DNA of 64,000 nucleotides from the NCBI RefSeq assembly GCF_039982735.1, contig NZ_JBDWXV010000008.1, forward strand, positions 62,001 to 126,000, written 5' to 3'. Position 1 is the first letter of the stretch. Every line of letters starts with the position of its first letter. The notes beneath the pieces were generated by a model. That model was not told the origin of the DNA. It was given only the letters and a program-made list of their open reading frames with translations, and made no database searches. This document shows, in pieces, positions 1-9,277 of the stretch. This DNA is from Saccharospirillum sp039982735. GTDB lineage: Bacteria > Pseudomonadota > Gammaproteobacteria > Pseudomonadales > Natronospirillaceae. The position numbers and the translations under genes are program-made.

Positions 1-330
1 ACTCGCATAGACACCAAAGAAGGCCTCGTCGACCTGAAACCGGGGCACCAGACGCACACAGAGTTCATTGATGTACAACCCCTGAACCAGCGCGGCGCCC
101 TGATGTACGGGTGCCGCCCCCTGATAGCGCCAATCGCCCAGTTGCTTCAACTCAGCAGTGCCGTGTGTTCTGACCAGACAGGGGCAAAACAGAGCAGGAC
201 GCGAGCCTCGGCCGACCGCCGTAAACCGACCCTGATTTGGGGTAAGCAACTCCAGTAACCAGTGAGATTCGCGAAACGGACGGGCATGCAGCACGTAGGC
301 GGGCTGAGCTGGCGCACGCCGGCCGATCAT
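1..330 (-). CDS. recO: DNA repair protein RecO, N-terminal part (cut by window edge)
   Basis: RecO helps load RecA on gaps during recombinational repair (RecFOR pathway). I translated the minus strand from the ATG at 330; the frame stays open for 110 codons to the window edge. The protein starts MIGRRAPAQPAYVLHARPF and continues through the typical RecO N-terminal OB-fold pattern (FRES, LLELLTP, GRFTAVGRGSR). The ATG overlaps the TGA of era (ATGA), so the two are translationally coupled, as in the usual rnc-era-recO operon. The C-terminal helical and zinc-binding parts lie outside the window. Confidence 0.88.
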   Translation of the reverse strand, partial: MIGRRAPAQPAYVLHARPFRESHWLLELLTPNQGRFTAVGRGSRPALFCPCLVRTHGTAELKQLGDWRYQGAAPVHQGAALVQGLYINELCVRLVPRFQVDEAFFGVYAS

Positions 331-1238
331 GGTTCGTTAAAGTAGCCCAGGCTTTTCAAAGCGCGTTCGTCATCGGCCCAGCCACCCTTCACTTTAACCC
401 AGAGATTCAACATCACCTTGGCGTCGAACAGTTGCTCCATGTCCATACGGGCATCCTGACCCACTTTCTTGATCCGACTGCCTTTGTCACCAATAACAAT
501 CTTCTTTTGCCCCTGGCGTTCCACCAGAATCAGGCCGTGAATGTGCAGCACCCGATCTTCAAACTTGAACTGTTCGATTTCAACCGCCATCGAATAAGGC
601 AATTCAGCACCGAGCTGACGCATCAGCTTTTCCCGAATCATCTCGGCCGCCATAAAGCGCTCGGTCCGGTCGGTGATCTGGTCTTCGGGAAAATAGAACA
701 GACTCTTGGGCAGACGCTTCGCGATCTGTTCAACCAGGGTGTCGAGGTTGTTGCCTCTCAGCGCCGATAAAGGAACGACCTCGGCAAAATCGAACTGCTC
801 AGCCAGTCGTTGCATGTGAGGCAACAGGCTTTGTTTGTCTTCAAGGTGATCCACCTTGTTGATCGCCAGAATGACCGGTGCCTTGTTAGCCTTGAGTTTG
901 TCGAGTACCCACTGATCTTCGTCTGTCCAGACCGTTCGGTCGACGACCAGTACGATCACATCGACATCAGCCAGAGCTGAATCGGCGGCCCGGTTCATAT
1001 ATCGGTTGATCGCCTTCTCTTCGCCGCGGTGCATCCCCGGTGTATCGACGAAGATCATCTGTACATCGCCTTCACTGTGAATCCCCATGACCCGGTGACG
1101 GGTGGTCTGGGGCTTGCGCGAGGTAATGGACACTTTCTGGCCCAGAACGTGGTTCATCAGCGTGGATTTACCGACGTTCGGGCGACCCACAATGGCCACA
1201 AAGCCACAGCGGGTATTCAATTCATAGGGTTCGTTCAC
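327..1238 (-). CDS. era: GTPase Era, 16S rRNA-binding ribosome maturation factor
   Basis: Era is a Ras-like GTPase that binds the 3' end of 16S rRNA and aids 30S assembly. The 303-residue protein has G1 GRPNVGKS (18-25), G3 DTPG (65-68) and G4 NKVD (127-130). It is followed by a C-terminal KH RNA-binding domain (about 205-290, with VIGDKGSRIKKVG). Length is normal for the family. Its ATG overlaps the stop of rnc by 4 bp and its TGA overlaps the ATG of recO, so it sits in a tight minus-strand operon. Confidence 0.97.
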   Translation of the reverse strand: MNEPYELNTRCGFVAIVGRPNVGKSTLMNHVLGQKVSITSRKPQTTRHRVMGIHSEGDVQMIFVDTPGMHRGEEKAINRYMNRAADSALADVDVIVLVVDRTVWTDEDQWVLDKLKANKAPVILAINKVDHLEDKQSLLPHMQRLAEQFDFAEVVPLSALRGNNLDTLVEQIAKRLPKSLFYFPEDQITDRTERFMAAEMIREKLMRQLGAELPYSMAVEIEQFKFEDRVLHIHGLILVERQGQKKIVIGDKGSRIKKVGQDARMDMEQLFDAKVMLNLWVKVKGGWADDERALKSLGYFNEP

Positions 1239-1918
1239 TTGGCATGCTCTCCGAGCGCTTTGAGGGCCGCGCGTGCGGCTTCCTGCTCCGCAATACGACG
1301 GCTGTTACCGGCACCGACGGTCGGCTGCTCCAGCCCTTCCACTTCACAATCGACGGTAAAGGTCTGATCGTGTGCCTCGCCGCTCACTTCGCGCACACTG
1401 TACTGCGGCAAGGGGGCTTTTCGCGATTGCAAAAACTCCTGCAAGCGGGTTTTGGAATCCTTGATGTTGTCGCTCAGGTTCAGTTCCTGCAACCGTTGCT
1501 CGAACCACTGAACGATGACACTCTGTGCCGCATCCAGTGATTGATCCAGACTGATGGCACCGATGATCGCTTCAATCGCATCAGCAAGAATACTATCGCG
1601 CCGGAAGCCGCCGCTTTTCAACTCGCCGCTGCCCAAACGCAAACACTCACCGAGTTCAAATTCGCGGCCCAGTTCCGCCAGCGTTTCACCTTTTACCAGG
1701 TGCGCCCTTAACCGGGACAGCTGGCCTTCTCTTGCTTTGGGGAAACGATCATACAACTGCTGAGCAATGGTGCAGTTAAGAATGGCATCACCAAGAAATT
1801 CGAGTCGCTCGTTGTTCTTTCGGGAGAAGCTGCGATGCGTAAGCGCCTGTTGCAACAGCGCTCCGTCTTTAAACTGATAACCCAGCCGCTGGCTGAGTCG
1901 TTCAATCATTAATGACAC
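1235..1918 (-). CDS. rnc: Ribonuclease III
   Basis: RNase III cleaves double-stranded RNA in rRNA and mRNA processing. The 227-residue protein carries the signature NERLEFLGDAIL near residues 36-47, the second acidic cluster (DSILADAIEAIIG) and a C-terminal dsRNA-binding domain from about residue 157. The frame opens with GTG at 1918; an in-frame ATG three codons later (1909) is an equally good start, because neither has a strong ribosome-binding site. It ends inside the era start codon. Confidence 0.97.
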   Translation of the reverse strand: MSLMIERLSQRLGYQFKDGALLQQALTHRSFSRKNNERLEFLGDAILNCTIAQQLYDRFPKAREGQLSRLRAHLVKGETLAELGREFELGECLRLGSGELKSGGFRRDSILADAIEAIIGAISLDQSLDAAQSVIVQWFEQRLQELNLSDNIKDSKTRLQEFLQSRKAPLPQYSVREVSGEAHDQTFTVDCEVEGLEQPTVGAGNSRRIAEQEAARAALKALGEHAK

Positions 1919-1921
1919 TGG

Positions 1922-2293
1922 TCAGAGTCCGTATTCTTCATAAAACGTCAGCACGACATCAATGTTGGCGAAGATGTGCACCCTTTTTTCATAGTCGAGG
2001 GTGACTTTGGGCTCATTGGAGCGCAAATCGAACGTCAGATCTTTGCGCAGATCGAGCTCAATATTATTAATGCTCAGGTTTTTCGACATCCTGTCTCTGA
2101 ACTCGGATTCCAGTGCCTGGTCACCGTTTAACTCCTGGGCGGTACGACTGATCATCTGGTCGATGGTGAACTGGTCATAGTAAGGGCCAGATAACTTGAT
2201 GATCAGAGTGCCGAAAAAAATGACCATAAACAGCAAGATGGCCATTGAAAGAATCGTCATGCCCTGCTCACGTTTCGGAGTCCGCATTGTCAT
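1922..2293 (-). CDS. DUF4845 family small membrane protein
   Basis: The function is unknown. The 123-residue protein has a short basic N-terminus, one transmembrane segment (about residues 12-34, ILSMAILLFMVIFFGTLII) and a periplasmic alpha/beta domain of about 85 residues. The fold and the position between lepB and rnc match the DUF4845 proteins of Pseudomonas and relatives. It ends 3 bp before the rnc GTG, so it is probably cotranscribed with lepB and rnc. A link to the signal peptidase or RNase III is only positional. Confidence 0.8.
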   Translation of the reverse strand: MTMRTPKREQGMTILSMAILLFMVIFFGTLIIKLSGPYYDQFTIDQMISRTAQELNGDQALESEFRDRMSKNLSINNIELDLRKDLTFDLRSNEPKVTLDYEKRVHIFANIDVVLTFYEEYGL

Positions 2294-2402
2294 TCATCCT
2301 GTATGGGGCAATGCCGTTCGCATTGCCGGTCTTATGGGGCAGGCTGGAACACCGGTTAACGGCTAGCCACTGCTTCGGGGTAAACTCGCGCAGTCTGGCG
2401 AC

Positions 2403-3506
2403 TTAGTCAATAGCACCAACGCGCGAGAAGGCCGGATACCAGCCCTTCCAGGTCATCCAGACGGCCACTGCTTCACCGAGAATCGCATTTTCGTCTACAA
2501 ACCCCCAGGCATTATTGCCCTGGTTATTATAGTCGCTTTGCTCCAGTCGACGCTGCCCTTCCCAGTATCGGGAATCGTGACTTGCGTCACGGTTATCACC
2601 CATCACAAAATAATGCCCTTTCGGCACCAAAACGCCTTCGGCGGGCACCCATTCGTGCGGATGCCGACTCGGCCCCGCCTGATTCTGATAGATAAAATGC
2701 TCTACATCGCCCAATTGTTCGCTGTACAGCGTATAGCGGCCTTCGTCGTCAGCCGTGCGCTGTTCAAAGGCAAAGTCAATGGCTTCGCCATTGATGCTGA
2801 GCTGACGGCGACCGTAATCGTATTGAATCAGGTCTCCTGGCAATCCAACGACACGTTTGATGAAGTTCTTGCTGGGTTCATGCGGCGGCCGGAACACGAT
2901 GACATCACCACGCTCGGGCCGACTCACCGGAATAACCACGTCATTGGTCACCGGCATGCGCAGGCCGTAAGTGAAGCGGTTTACAATGATGAAATCACCA
3001 ATTTCCAGTGTCGGCTTCATCGACCCCGAGGGAATCTGAAAAGGTTCAAACAAGAAGCTGCGCAGCACGAACACAATGAGCAATACAGGGAAAAAGGACC
3101 GGCTGTTTTCGATCAGCCCAGGCTCTACGTTCAAATCTTCACGAACGTTTTTGAAATCCGTCATGGACAGTTCAGCCGCAGCCAGCACCTTGCGACGGTA
3201 AGCCCGTAACAGCAGGATATCTGCCAGGTACACCAGTCCGGTAACCAGCGTCGCTACCGCCAGCAACAAGGCAAAATCAAAACTCTGCTGAATGGTCTGC
3301 CAGATCAACGCTAACAGCAGAGCCAGTAGTGCGTAACCCAGCCCACGCTCCAGTATGCTGGGGGCAAACAGTGCCTCCAACTGCTCCCGACTCCAGTCGC
3401 TCTGGCCAACCGCGTCCGCCAGGCGTTGCCGCTGCCGGATAAAGATCGCCGCTGCCAACACCACCGTCATAACCAGGCTGGCCCAAAAAAGCACAATCAC
3501 GTTCAT
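2403..3506 (-). CDS. lepB: Signal peptidase I
   Basis: LepB removes signal peptides from exported preproteins at the outer face of the inner membrane. The Ser/Lys dyad is visible: Ser162 in IPSGSM and Lys217 in FIKRVVGLPGD, followed by the box MGDNRDASHDSRYW. At 367 residues it is longer than E. coli LepB (324). The N-terminal part has more hydrophobic segments (about 1-22, 55-70, 77-100, 138-152), and about 20 hydrophilic residues are inserted after DSRYW (LEQSDYNNQGNNAWG). It follows lepA in the operon with a 50 bp gap. Confidence 0.95.
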   Translation of the reverse strand: MNVIVLFWASLVMTVVLAAAIFIRQRQRLADAVGQSDWSREQLEALFAPSILERGLGYALLALLLALIWQTIQQSFDFALLLAVATLVTGLVYLADILLLRAYRRKVLAAAELSMTDFKNVREDLNVEPGLIENSRSFFPVLLIVFVLRSFLFEPFQIPSGSMKPTLEIGDFIIVNRFTYGLRMPVTNDVVIPVSRPERGDVIVFRPPHEPSKNFIKRVVGLPGDLIQYDYGRRQLSINGEAIDFAFEQRTADDEGRYTLYSEQLGDVEHFIYQNQAGPSRHPHEWVPAEGVLVPKGHYFVMGDNRDASHDSRYWEGQRRLEQSDYNNQGNNAWGFVDENAILGEAVAVWMTWKGWYPAFSRVGAID

Positions 3507-3556
3507 TCCATACTGTCCTTATGCAAAACACTGGCACCAGAGGCCTACAGGGCCGG

Positions 3557-5359
3557 TCAGCCATCCACTTTCAAAATCGCCAGGAAGGCATCCTGCGGAA
3601 TCGATACCGATCCGACCTGCTTCATTCGCTTTTTGCCTTCTTTCTGGCGTTGTAGCAATTTCTTCTTGCGGCTGACGTCGCCGCCGTAACATTTCGCGGT
3701 AACGTTCTTGCGCAGGGCTTTCACCGTAGTGCGCGCAACCACCTGGTTGCCAATGGCGGCCTGCACCGCCACATCAAACATCTGACGGGGAATCAGTTCC
3801 TTCATTTTTTCACACAGCAAACGACCACGACGTTGCACGTGATCCCGGTGCATAATGACCGCCAGGGCGTCCACCCGGTCGCCGTTGACCAGCACATCGA
3901 GGCGAGTCAGTTCCGATGCTTCAAAGCGATCGAAGGCGAAATCGAGCGAGGCAAAGCCACGACTGACCGATTTGAGCCGATCGAAGAAATCCATCACGAT
4001 TTCAGCCATCGGCAAATCGTATTCCAGCGATACCTGCCCGCCCAGGAACTGCATGTCACGCTGCACACCCCGTTTTTCAACACAGAGGGTTATCACATTG
4101 CCGACGTGCTCCTGAGGCACCAGAATCGACGCTCTGACAATGGGCTCCCGGAATTCCTCAATGTTGTTAACGGCGGGCAGTTTCGATGGGTTATCAACAA
4201 AAACAACCTCGCCGTCTGTTTTCAGAATCTCATACACCACCGTCGGCGCCGTGATGATCAGGTCCAGGTCGTATTCGCGTTCCAACCGTTCCTGGATGAT
4301 CTCCATGTGCAACATGCCAAGGAAACCACAGCGAAAGCCAAAGCCCAGTGCGTCAGAGCTTTCCGGCTCATAGAACAGGCTGGCGTCGTTCAGGCTGAGT
4401 TTTTCGAGGGCGGTACGAAAGTCTTCGTAGTCGTCGGCAGAGACCGGAAACAGGCCGGCATAGACCTGCGGCTTGCTTTTCTTGAAGCCGGGCACGGCTG
4501 CGACATTGGGTGTGCTCGACAAAGTAATGGTATCGCCGACCGGTGCTCCGCGAATCTCCTTGATGGAGGCGCAGATAAACCCGACTTCCCCCGCTCTGAG
4601 CCGGTTCTTTTCAGCCATCTTCGGCGTAAAGATACCCAGTTTGTCGACCACATGAATGCGACCGGTGCTCTTGATAATGATCTTGTCGCCCTTGTTCAGA
4701 GTGCCATGGCGAACCCGAACCAGAGAAACCACCCCCAGGTAGTTATCGAACCAGGAATCGATGATCAGCGCCTGCAAGTCGCCGTCGAGGTTGCCTACCG
4801 GTGGTGGTATGCGTTCGATCAGTTGCTCGAGCACGTCCTCGATGCCCAGACCACTCTTAGCCGAGGCATGCACCGCATCGTGAGCGTCGATGCCGATAAT
4901 CTCTTCAATTTCCTGGGCGACACGGTCGGGCTCTGCCTGGGGCAGGTCCATCTTGTTCAACACCGGTACAACCTCAAGGCCCTGCTCAATGGCGGTATAG
5001 CAGTTGGCGACAGACTGGGCTTCAACCCCCTGGGCAGCATCGACGACCAACAGAGCCCCTTCACAGGCAAACAGCGAGCGCGAGACTTCATAGGCGAAGT
5101 CAACGTGCCCCGGCGTATCAATGAAATTCAACTGGTACACTTTGCCATCGCGAGCCTTGTAATCGAGGGTCACGCTCTGTGCCTTGATGGTGATGCCCCG
5201 TTCACGCTCCAGATCCATGGAATCCAGCACCTGCTCGGCCATCTCACGCTCGGTCAGGCCGCCACACACCTGAATGAAGCGGTCTGCCAGTGTGGATTTG
5301 CCATGGTCGATATGGGCGATGATGGAGAAATTACGGATGTGGGAGAGATCACTGCTCAC
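3557..5359 (-). CDS. lepA: Elongation factor 4 (LepA), ribosome-associated GTPase
   Basis: LepA is a translational GTPase acting in ribosome biogenesis and initiation. The 600-residue length is canonical (E. coli 599). The G domain shows HIDHGKST, DTPGHVDF and NKMDLP. The LepA-specific C-terminal domain ends in a lysine-rich stretch (SRKKKLLQRQKEGKKRMK). The start codon is GTG at 5359. It lies upstream of lepB, the usual lepA-lepB order. Confidence 0.97.
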   Translation of the reverse strand: MSSDLSHIRNFSIIAHIDHGKSTLADRFIQVCGGLTEREMAEQVLDSMDLERERGITIKAQSVTLDYKARDGKVYQLNFIDTPGHVDFAYEVSRSLFACEGALLVVDAAQGVEAQSVANCYTAIEQGLEVVPVLNKMDLPQAEPDRVAQEIEEIIGIDAHDAVHASAKSGLGIEDVLEQLIERIPPPVGNLDGDLQALIIDSWFDNYLGVVSLVRVRHGTLNKGDKIIIKSTGRIHVVDKLGIFTPKMAEKNRLRAGEVGFICASIKEIRGAPVGDTITLSSTPNVAAVPGFKKSKPQVYAGLFPVSADDYEDFRTALEKLSLNDASLFYEPESSDALGFGFRCGFLGMLHMEIIQERLEREYDLDLIITAPTVVYEILKTDGEVVFVDNPSKLPAVNNIEEFREPIVRASILVPQEHVGNVITLCVEKRGVQRDMQFLGGQVSLEYDLPMAEIVMDFFDRLKSVSRGFASLDFAFDRFEASELTRLDVLVNGDRVDALAVIMHRDHVQRRGRLLCEKMKELIPRQMFDVAVQAAIGNQVVARTTVKALRKNVTAKCYGGDVSRKKKLLQRQKEGKKRMKQVGSVSIPQDAFLAILKVDG

Positions 5360-5426
5360 AGAAGCAAATACTCAGCTTAAAAATGGGGTCGCGAGTTTAA
5401 ACCATTTGACCTGTGAACACCATGAC

Positions 5427-5456
5427 AGCCCCGGCCGAAAGCGACCGGCCGGGGCT
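5427..5456 (-). terminator. GC-rich hairpin between mucD and lepA
   Basis: Two perfect 11 bp arms (AGCCCCGGCCG and its complement) surround an 8-nt loop just downstream of the mucD stop. No T-run follows on the minus strand, so an intrinsic terminator is plausible but not certain. It could also be a partial attenuator separating mucD from lepA-lepB. Confidence 0.5.
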
Positions 5457-5461
5457 TTGAT

Positions 5462-6847
5462 TCACTCGGTGGGAATCGCCAGATAGACGATGTTGGTGCC
5501 GCGTAGAATGCGGACCGCTACGGCCCCATTTTGCGGCAATTCACGTACAATGCGGTCGAAGTCTTCTTTGTCGCGGACAAAGGAGCCACCCATCATGGTG
5601 ATGACATCGCCGGATTGCAGCCCCGCTTCCTGAGCAGGCCCGGCCAGCACTTCTTCAACCAAAACACCATCGCGGTCGCCTGCATCCACCACCAGGATGT
5701 TCAGCGAGTTGTCTGAACTCGGCTCCGGAGGCGCTGCCTGGGCCGCTACGCGGGTCTCATCGAGTATTCCGATGGTGACATCAAGGGTTTCCCGCTCTCC
5801 GTTACGCAGCACAACAACGTCGACCGTGCTTTCGGGCATAACCTGGCCCACCAGGGGTGGCAGATCGGAATAGCGACGCACTGGCTTGCCGTCGAACTCG
5901 AGAATGATGTCATCGGCTCGGATGCCACCTTGCTCGGCCGGACTGCCTTCAAATACCCGGGCGATCAGCGCCCCTTCGGCACGATCCAGACCCATTGACC
6001 GGGCCAGTTCAAGATTCTCGTTGAACGGCGGGTACATTTCGACACCCAGCCAACCGCGCTGAACCTCACCATTGTCACGCAACTGGTCAGCAATGTTCAT
6101 GGCAATATCAATCGGGATGGCAAAGGAAACGCCCATGAAACCACCCGAACGGGTATAGATCTGGGAGTTGATACCAACCACTTCGCCATCCAGGTTAAAC
6201 AAAGGACCGCCGGAGTTACCCGGATTAATGGCAACATCGGTCTGAATAAAGGGGACGTAACGGTCTGACCCTCCCAGCGCGCGCCCCTTGGCGCTGACGA
6301 TACCGGCAGTAACCGAATACTCAAAGTTAAACGGTGATCCGATGGCCAGGACCCATTCGCCTACTTTGAGGTCTTCGCTGCTACCGATGGTCACCGCGTG
6401 CAGGTCTTCCGCGTCAACTTTCAGCAGCGCCACGTCACTTTGTGGGTCAGTGCCAATCACCTCGGCCGCGTAGGAGGTGCCATTGGTTAGCATCACCCGA
6501 ACGTCGTCGGCCCCGTCAATGACGTGATTATTGGTCAGAATATAACCATCTTCAGAGAGAATAAATCCTGAGCCGAGCCCCTCTCTTGGCGTTGGGCTGG
6601 GTCGCTGGAAATCGAAATTCGGTGGCAACTGATCGCCAAAGAAATAGCGGAAGAATTCCGGTACCTGCTGGTTGCTGTCCGGCTGGGCCGACCGTTCAAC
6701 CGGTGCGGTTGAGGTGGTGATTTTAACCACTGACGGTGAATGTTCTTCCACCAGTTCGGTAAAATCGGGTAAGCCTTCAGCGATGGCCTGGCTGGCCAAA
6801 AACAAAACGCCCACGACTGCGGTAACAATGGATGTCCGTTGAAACAT
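5462..6847 (-). CDS. mucD: Periplasmic serine protease of the DegP/DegQ/MucD type
   Basis: This is an HtrA-family periplasmic protease/chaperone. I chose the ATG at 6847, which has TGGAG 8 nt upstream; the frame extends to a GTG at 6862. The 461-residue product has a Sec signal peptide (about 1-23, ending QAIA) and the triad His108 (TNNHV), Asp138 (SDVALLK) and Ser212 (NPGNSGGP). Two PDZ domains follow (about 255-345 and 370-455). In pseudomonads mucD closes the algU-mucABC operon. Here it follows rseC directly and precedes lepA, with the sigma-factor genes missing. Confidence 0.93.
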   Translation of the reverse strand: MFQRTSIVTAVVGVLFLASQAIAEGLPDFTELVEEHSPSVVKITTSTAPVERSAQPDSNQQVPEFFRYFFGDQLPPNFDFQRPSPTPREGLGSGFILSEDGYILTNNHVIDGADDVRVMLTNGTSYAAEVIGTDPQSDVALLKVDAEDLHAVTIGSSEDLKVGEWVLAIGSPFNFEYSVTAGIVSAKGRALGGSDRYVPFIQTDVAINPGNSGGPLFNLDGEVVGINSQIYTRSGGFMGVSFAIPIDIAMNIADQLRDNGEVQRGWLGVEMYPPFNENLELARSMGLDRAEGALIARVFEGSPAEQGGIRADDIILEFDGKPVRRYSDLPPLVGQVMPESTVDVVVLRNGERETLDVTIGILDETRVAAQAAPPEPSSDNSLNILVVDAGDRDGVLVEEVLAGPAQEAGLQSGDVITMMGGSFVRDKEDFDRIVRELPQNGAVAVRILRGTNIVYLAIPTE

Positions 6848-6971
6848 GAATGAGTACTCCACTCAGCTTTGAGTTGAACTGGGATGTTAGGCCTAAGTGT
6901 GTCTTATCAAAGCGCCCGGGGTGTTCGTTTTACATGCCATTTACGCCCTGTTAGTCAGGGCGCTGAAGCCA

Positions 6972-7457
6972 TTAGCCGGCTTCCCGGGCGAATACGCCAA
7001 CCGCTGGCTCTTCAATCGACAAAATGCGCGGCTGTGCGGTCTTGCCCGGATGGGCAAAGCGCCAGCGGGTGATGATCACCGCGAAGGCACCGGCAAGAAC
7101 GGCCGCCACCAACTGAACCGGCTCAGGCAGGGACAGCCGGGTCGCCACCCATAGCGCTAGAAAAGCGGGCAGTAGTGGCCACAGATACATCCAGACGGCA
7201 GCGCGCGACAGGGCATCTTCAGGAATGCCCAGGCGAACCACATCGCCCGGCCGCAAGGCCCGAGACGCCAGGGTGTTGGCGCTGTCGATAAAAAAATGGT
7301 TTTTGGCATCCTGACGGTCGGCGCTGCCCCACTCACTCAGCACCGCCTGGCCACATCCCTGACGGGCCTTGCAACTCTTACAGGCGCTGGTTTGCACAAC
7401 GGATACAACGCTCCCGGAAGCATTTACGTCAATAACCTGTCCACGCTCTTCGACCAC
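6972..7457 (-). CDS. rseC: RseC/MucC family membrane protein
   Basis: RseC/MucC is an inner-membrane protein linked to sigma-E control and to SoxR reduction in enterics. A cytoplasmic N-terminal cysteine cluster (CKSCKARQGCG) is followed by two transmembrane segments (about residues 89-107 and 112-131 from the GTG). The frame reaches a TTG at 7505, but a good promoter -10 (TATACT) lies inside that extension. I therefore take the GTG at 7457, which puts VVEERG at the N-terminus as in homologues. Product about 161 residues. The rpoE, rseA and rseB genes usually upstream are absent, and nadB is reached at once. Confidence 0.85.
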   Translation of the reverse strand: MVEERGQVIDVNASGSVVSVVQTSACKSCKARQGCGQAVLSEWGSADRQDAKNHFFIDSANTLASRALRPGDVVRLGIPEDALSRAAVWMYLWPLLPAFLALWVATRLSLPEPVQLVAAVLAGAFAVIITRWRFAHPGKTAQPRILSIEEPAVGVFAREAG

Positions 7458-7490
7458 AGGGTATCCATCTCTGCCTGATTTAAGTGAGAC

Positions 7491-7518
7491 AGTATAACGA
7501 TTCAACTGCGCTCAACAA
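7491..7518 (-). promoter_or_regulatory. Sigma-70-type promoter for rseC-mucD
   Basis: On the minus strand TTGTTG is followed, 16 bp later, by TATACT. The predicted transcript would begin near 7484, about 27 nt before the rseC GTG. This gives rseC its own promoter in place of readthrough from the missing rpoE operon. Found by eye only. Confidence 0.5.
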
Positions 7519-7642
7519 ATAACCGCAACGTTAGGGATTACCCGGGAGTGAGTAATCAATCCGAGTTTGGTTATACTGGCGCTCAATGCGCCTGGCCTAC
7601 TTCGCACCGGGCCACCCCACACTGTCTACGGAGAACGCATCA

Positions 7643-9250
7643 ATGCCTTCACGATTGTCCGCTGATGTTTTGGTTATCGGCACGGGTGCGGCCGGGCTTA
7701 CGCTGGCTCTGAGCCTACCGCGCGACCTAAACATCTACCTTGTGTGCAAGGGTGAACTGGGCTGGGGCTCGACAGCCTGGGCACAGGGTGGCGTTGCGGC
7801 CGTGCTGGATAAAGTCGATTCCGTCGACGATCACGTCGCAGATACGCTAAAGGCAGGCGCCGGGTTGTGCGAGCCCAAAGCGGTGCGCCATACGGTTGAG
7901 CGGTCGGCCAGTGCCATCCAGTGGCTGATCGACCAGGGCGTACCCTTCACCCATGAAGACGGCTCTGAAGTCGACTACCACCTGACCCGTGAGGGAGGCC
8001 ACCGGCACCGGCGCATCATTCATGCCGCCGATGCCACCGGCCGGGCCATATCCGAAACCCTGGTCCGCAACGTTCAGCAACGCGCCAACATTCACGTACT
8101 TGAACAGCACATTGCGGTCGACCTGATTACCCACAACAAGACCAAAGGCACTTCCGACGCGCCTGACCGCTGCCTCGGTGCCTATGTTCTGGACCGACGC
8201 AACGACCGGGTCGTGACCATAGGCGCCCGGTCTACGGTGATCGCCAGTGGTGGTGCCAGCAAGGTGTACCTGTTCACCAGCAACCCGGATGGTGCCACTG
8301 GTGACGGAATCGCCATGGCGTGGCGTGCCGGCTGCCGCGTAGTCAACATGGAATTCAATCAGTTCCACCCGACCTGCCTGTATCATCCCAAAGCCAAGTC
8401 GTTTCTGATTTCCGAAGCGGTGCGTGGTGAAGGCGGGCTGTTAAAGTTGCCCAATGGCGAACGGTTTATGCATCGTTTCGACGAGCGCGGCGAACTGGCC
8501 CCGCGGGACATCGTCGCCCGCGCCATCGACCACGAAATGAAGCGACTCGGCGCTGACCACCTGTATCTGGACATCAGTCACAAGCCCGCCGCCTTCATTC
8601 GCAGCCACTTCCCCACCATTTACGAGCGCTGCCTGAGCTATGGCTACGACATGACCCAGGAACCCATTCCCGTCGTGCCGGCAGCGCACTACACCTGTGG
8701 TGGTATTCGCACCGACCTGCATGCCCGAACCGATCTCGCCGGATTGTACGCTGCCGGCGAGTGCGCCTATACCGGCTTGCACGGCGCTAACCGGCTGGCG
8801 TCCAACTCCCTGCTGGAATGCATCGTCTTTGCGCAAATGGCCGCCGCTGACATTCTGGACAGTGACCCGTCACCCAATGACCCGGACGACCTGCCGCTCT
8901 GGGATGAATCCCGAGTGTCCGACTCCGATGAAAAAGTCGTCATCAGCCATAACTGGGATGAGATTCGCCGTTTCATGTGGGATTACGTGGGCATTGTACG
9001 TAGCGATAAACGGCTGGAGCGCGCACTGCGCCGGGTGCGCTTGCTGAAGCAGGAAATTCAGGATTATTACGCCAACTTCCGGGTCAGTTCCGACTTGCTG
9101 GAGTTGCGCAATTTGGTGGTCGTGGCCGAGTTGATCATCGAATCGGCCCTGTCTCGCAAGGAAAGCCGGGGTCTGCACTACACCCACAGCTACCCTGAAC
9201 CCCAGCAGCAGACGGAAATCACTGTGCTGTCACCGGAACGAAAACGCTGA
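7643..9250 (+). CDS. nadB: L-aspartate oxidase (NAD biosynthesis)
   Basis: NadB oxidises L-aspartate to iminoaspartate with FAD, the first step of de novo NAD synthesis. I use the ATG at 7643, with ACGGAGAA just upstream; an in-frame ATG at 7586 would add 19 non-conserved residues. The 535-residue product has the FAD-binding motif GTGAAG (13-18). It also has the flavoprotein blocks WAQGGVAAV, EGGHRHRRIIHA and the GLHGANRLASNSLLE box. A TATACT -10-like box lies at 7572-7577. nadB is divergent from rseC, where rpoE would normally be. Confidence 0.96.
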   Translation: MPSRLSADVLVIGTGAAGLTLALSLPRDLNIYLVCKGELGWGSTAWAQGGVAAVLDKVDSVDDHVADTLKAGAGLCEPKAVRHTVERSASAIQWLIDQGVPFTHEDGSEVDYHLTREGGHRHRRIIHAADATGRAISETLVRNVQQRANIHVLEQHIAVDLITHNKTKGTSDAPDRCLGAYVLDRRNDRVVTIGARSTVIASGGASKVYLFTSNPDGATGDGIAMAWRAGCRVVNMEFNQFHPTCLYHPKAKSFLISEAVRGEGGLLKLPNGERFMHRFDERGELAPRDIVARAIDHEMKRLGADHLYLDISHKPAAFIRSHFPTIYERCLSYGYDMTQEPIPVVPAAHYTCGGIRTDLHARTDLAGLYAAGECAYTGLHGANRLASNSLLECIVFAQMAAADILDSDPSPNDPDDLPLWDESRVSDSDEKVVISHNWDEIRRFMWDYVGIVRSDKRLERALRRVRLLKQEIQDYYANFRVSSDLLELRNLVVVAELIIESALSRKESRGLHYTHSYPEPQQQTEITVLSPERKR

Positions 9251-9277
9251 ACTCTGAATTCAGGAACAACGCCTGAG

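Noticed and set aside
3833..5380. Open plus-strand frame of 515 codons opposite lepA
   Set aside because: It lies entirely antisense to a clear lepA and has no family motifs; such long shadows are common in GC-rich genes.
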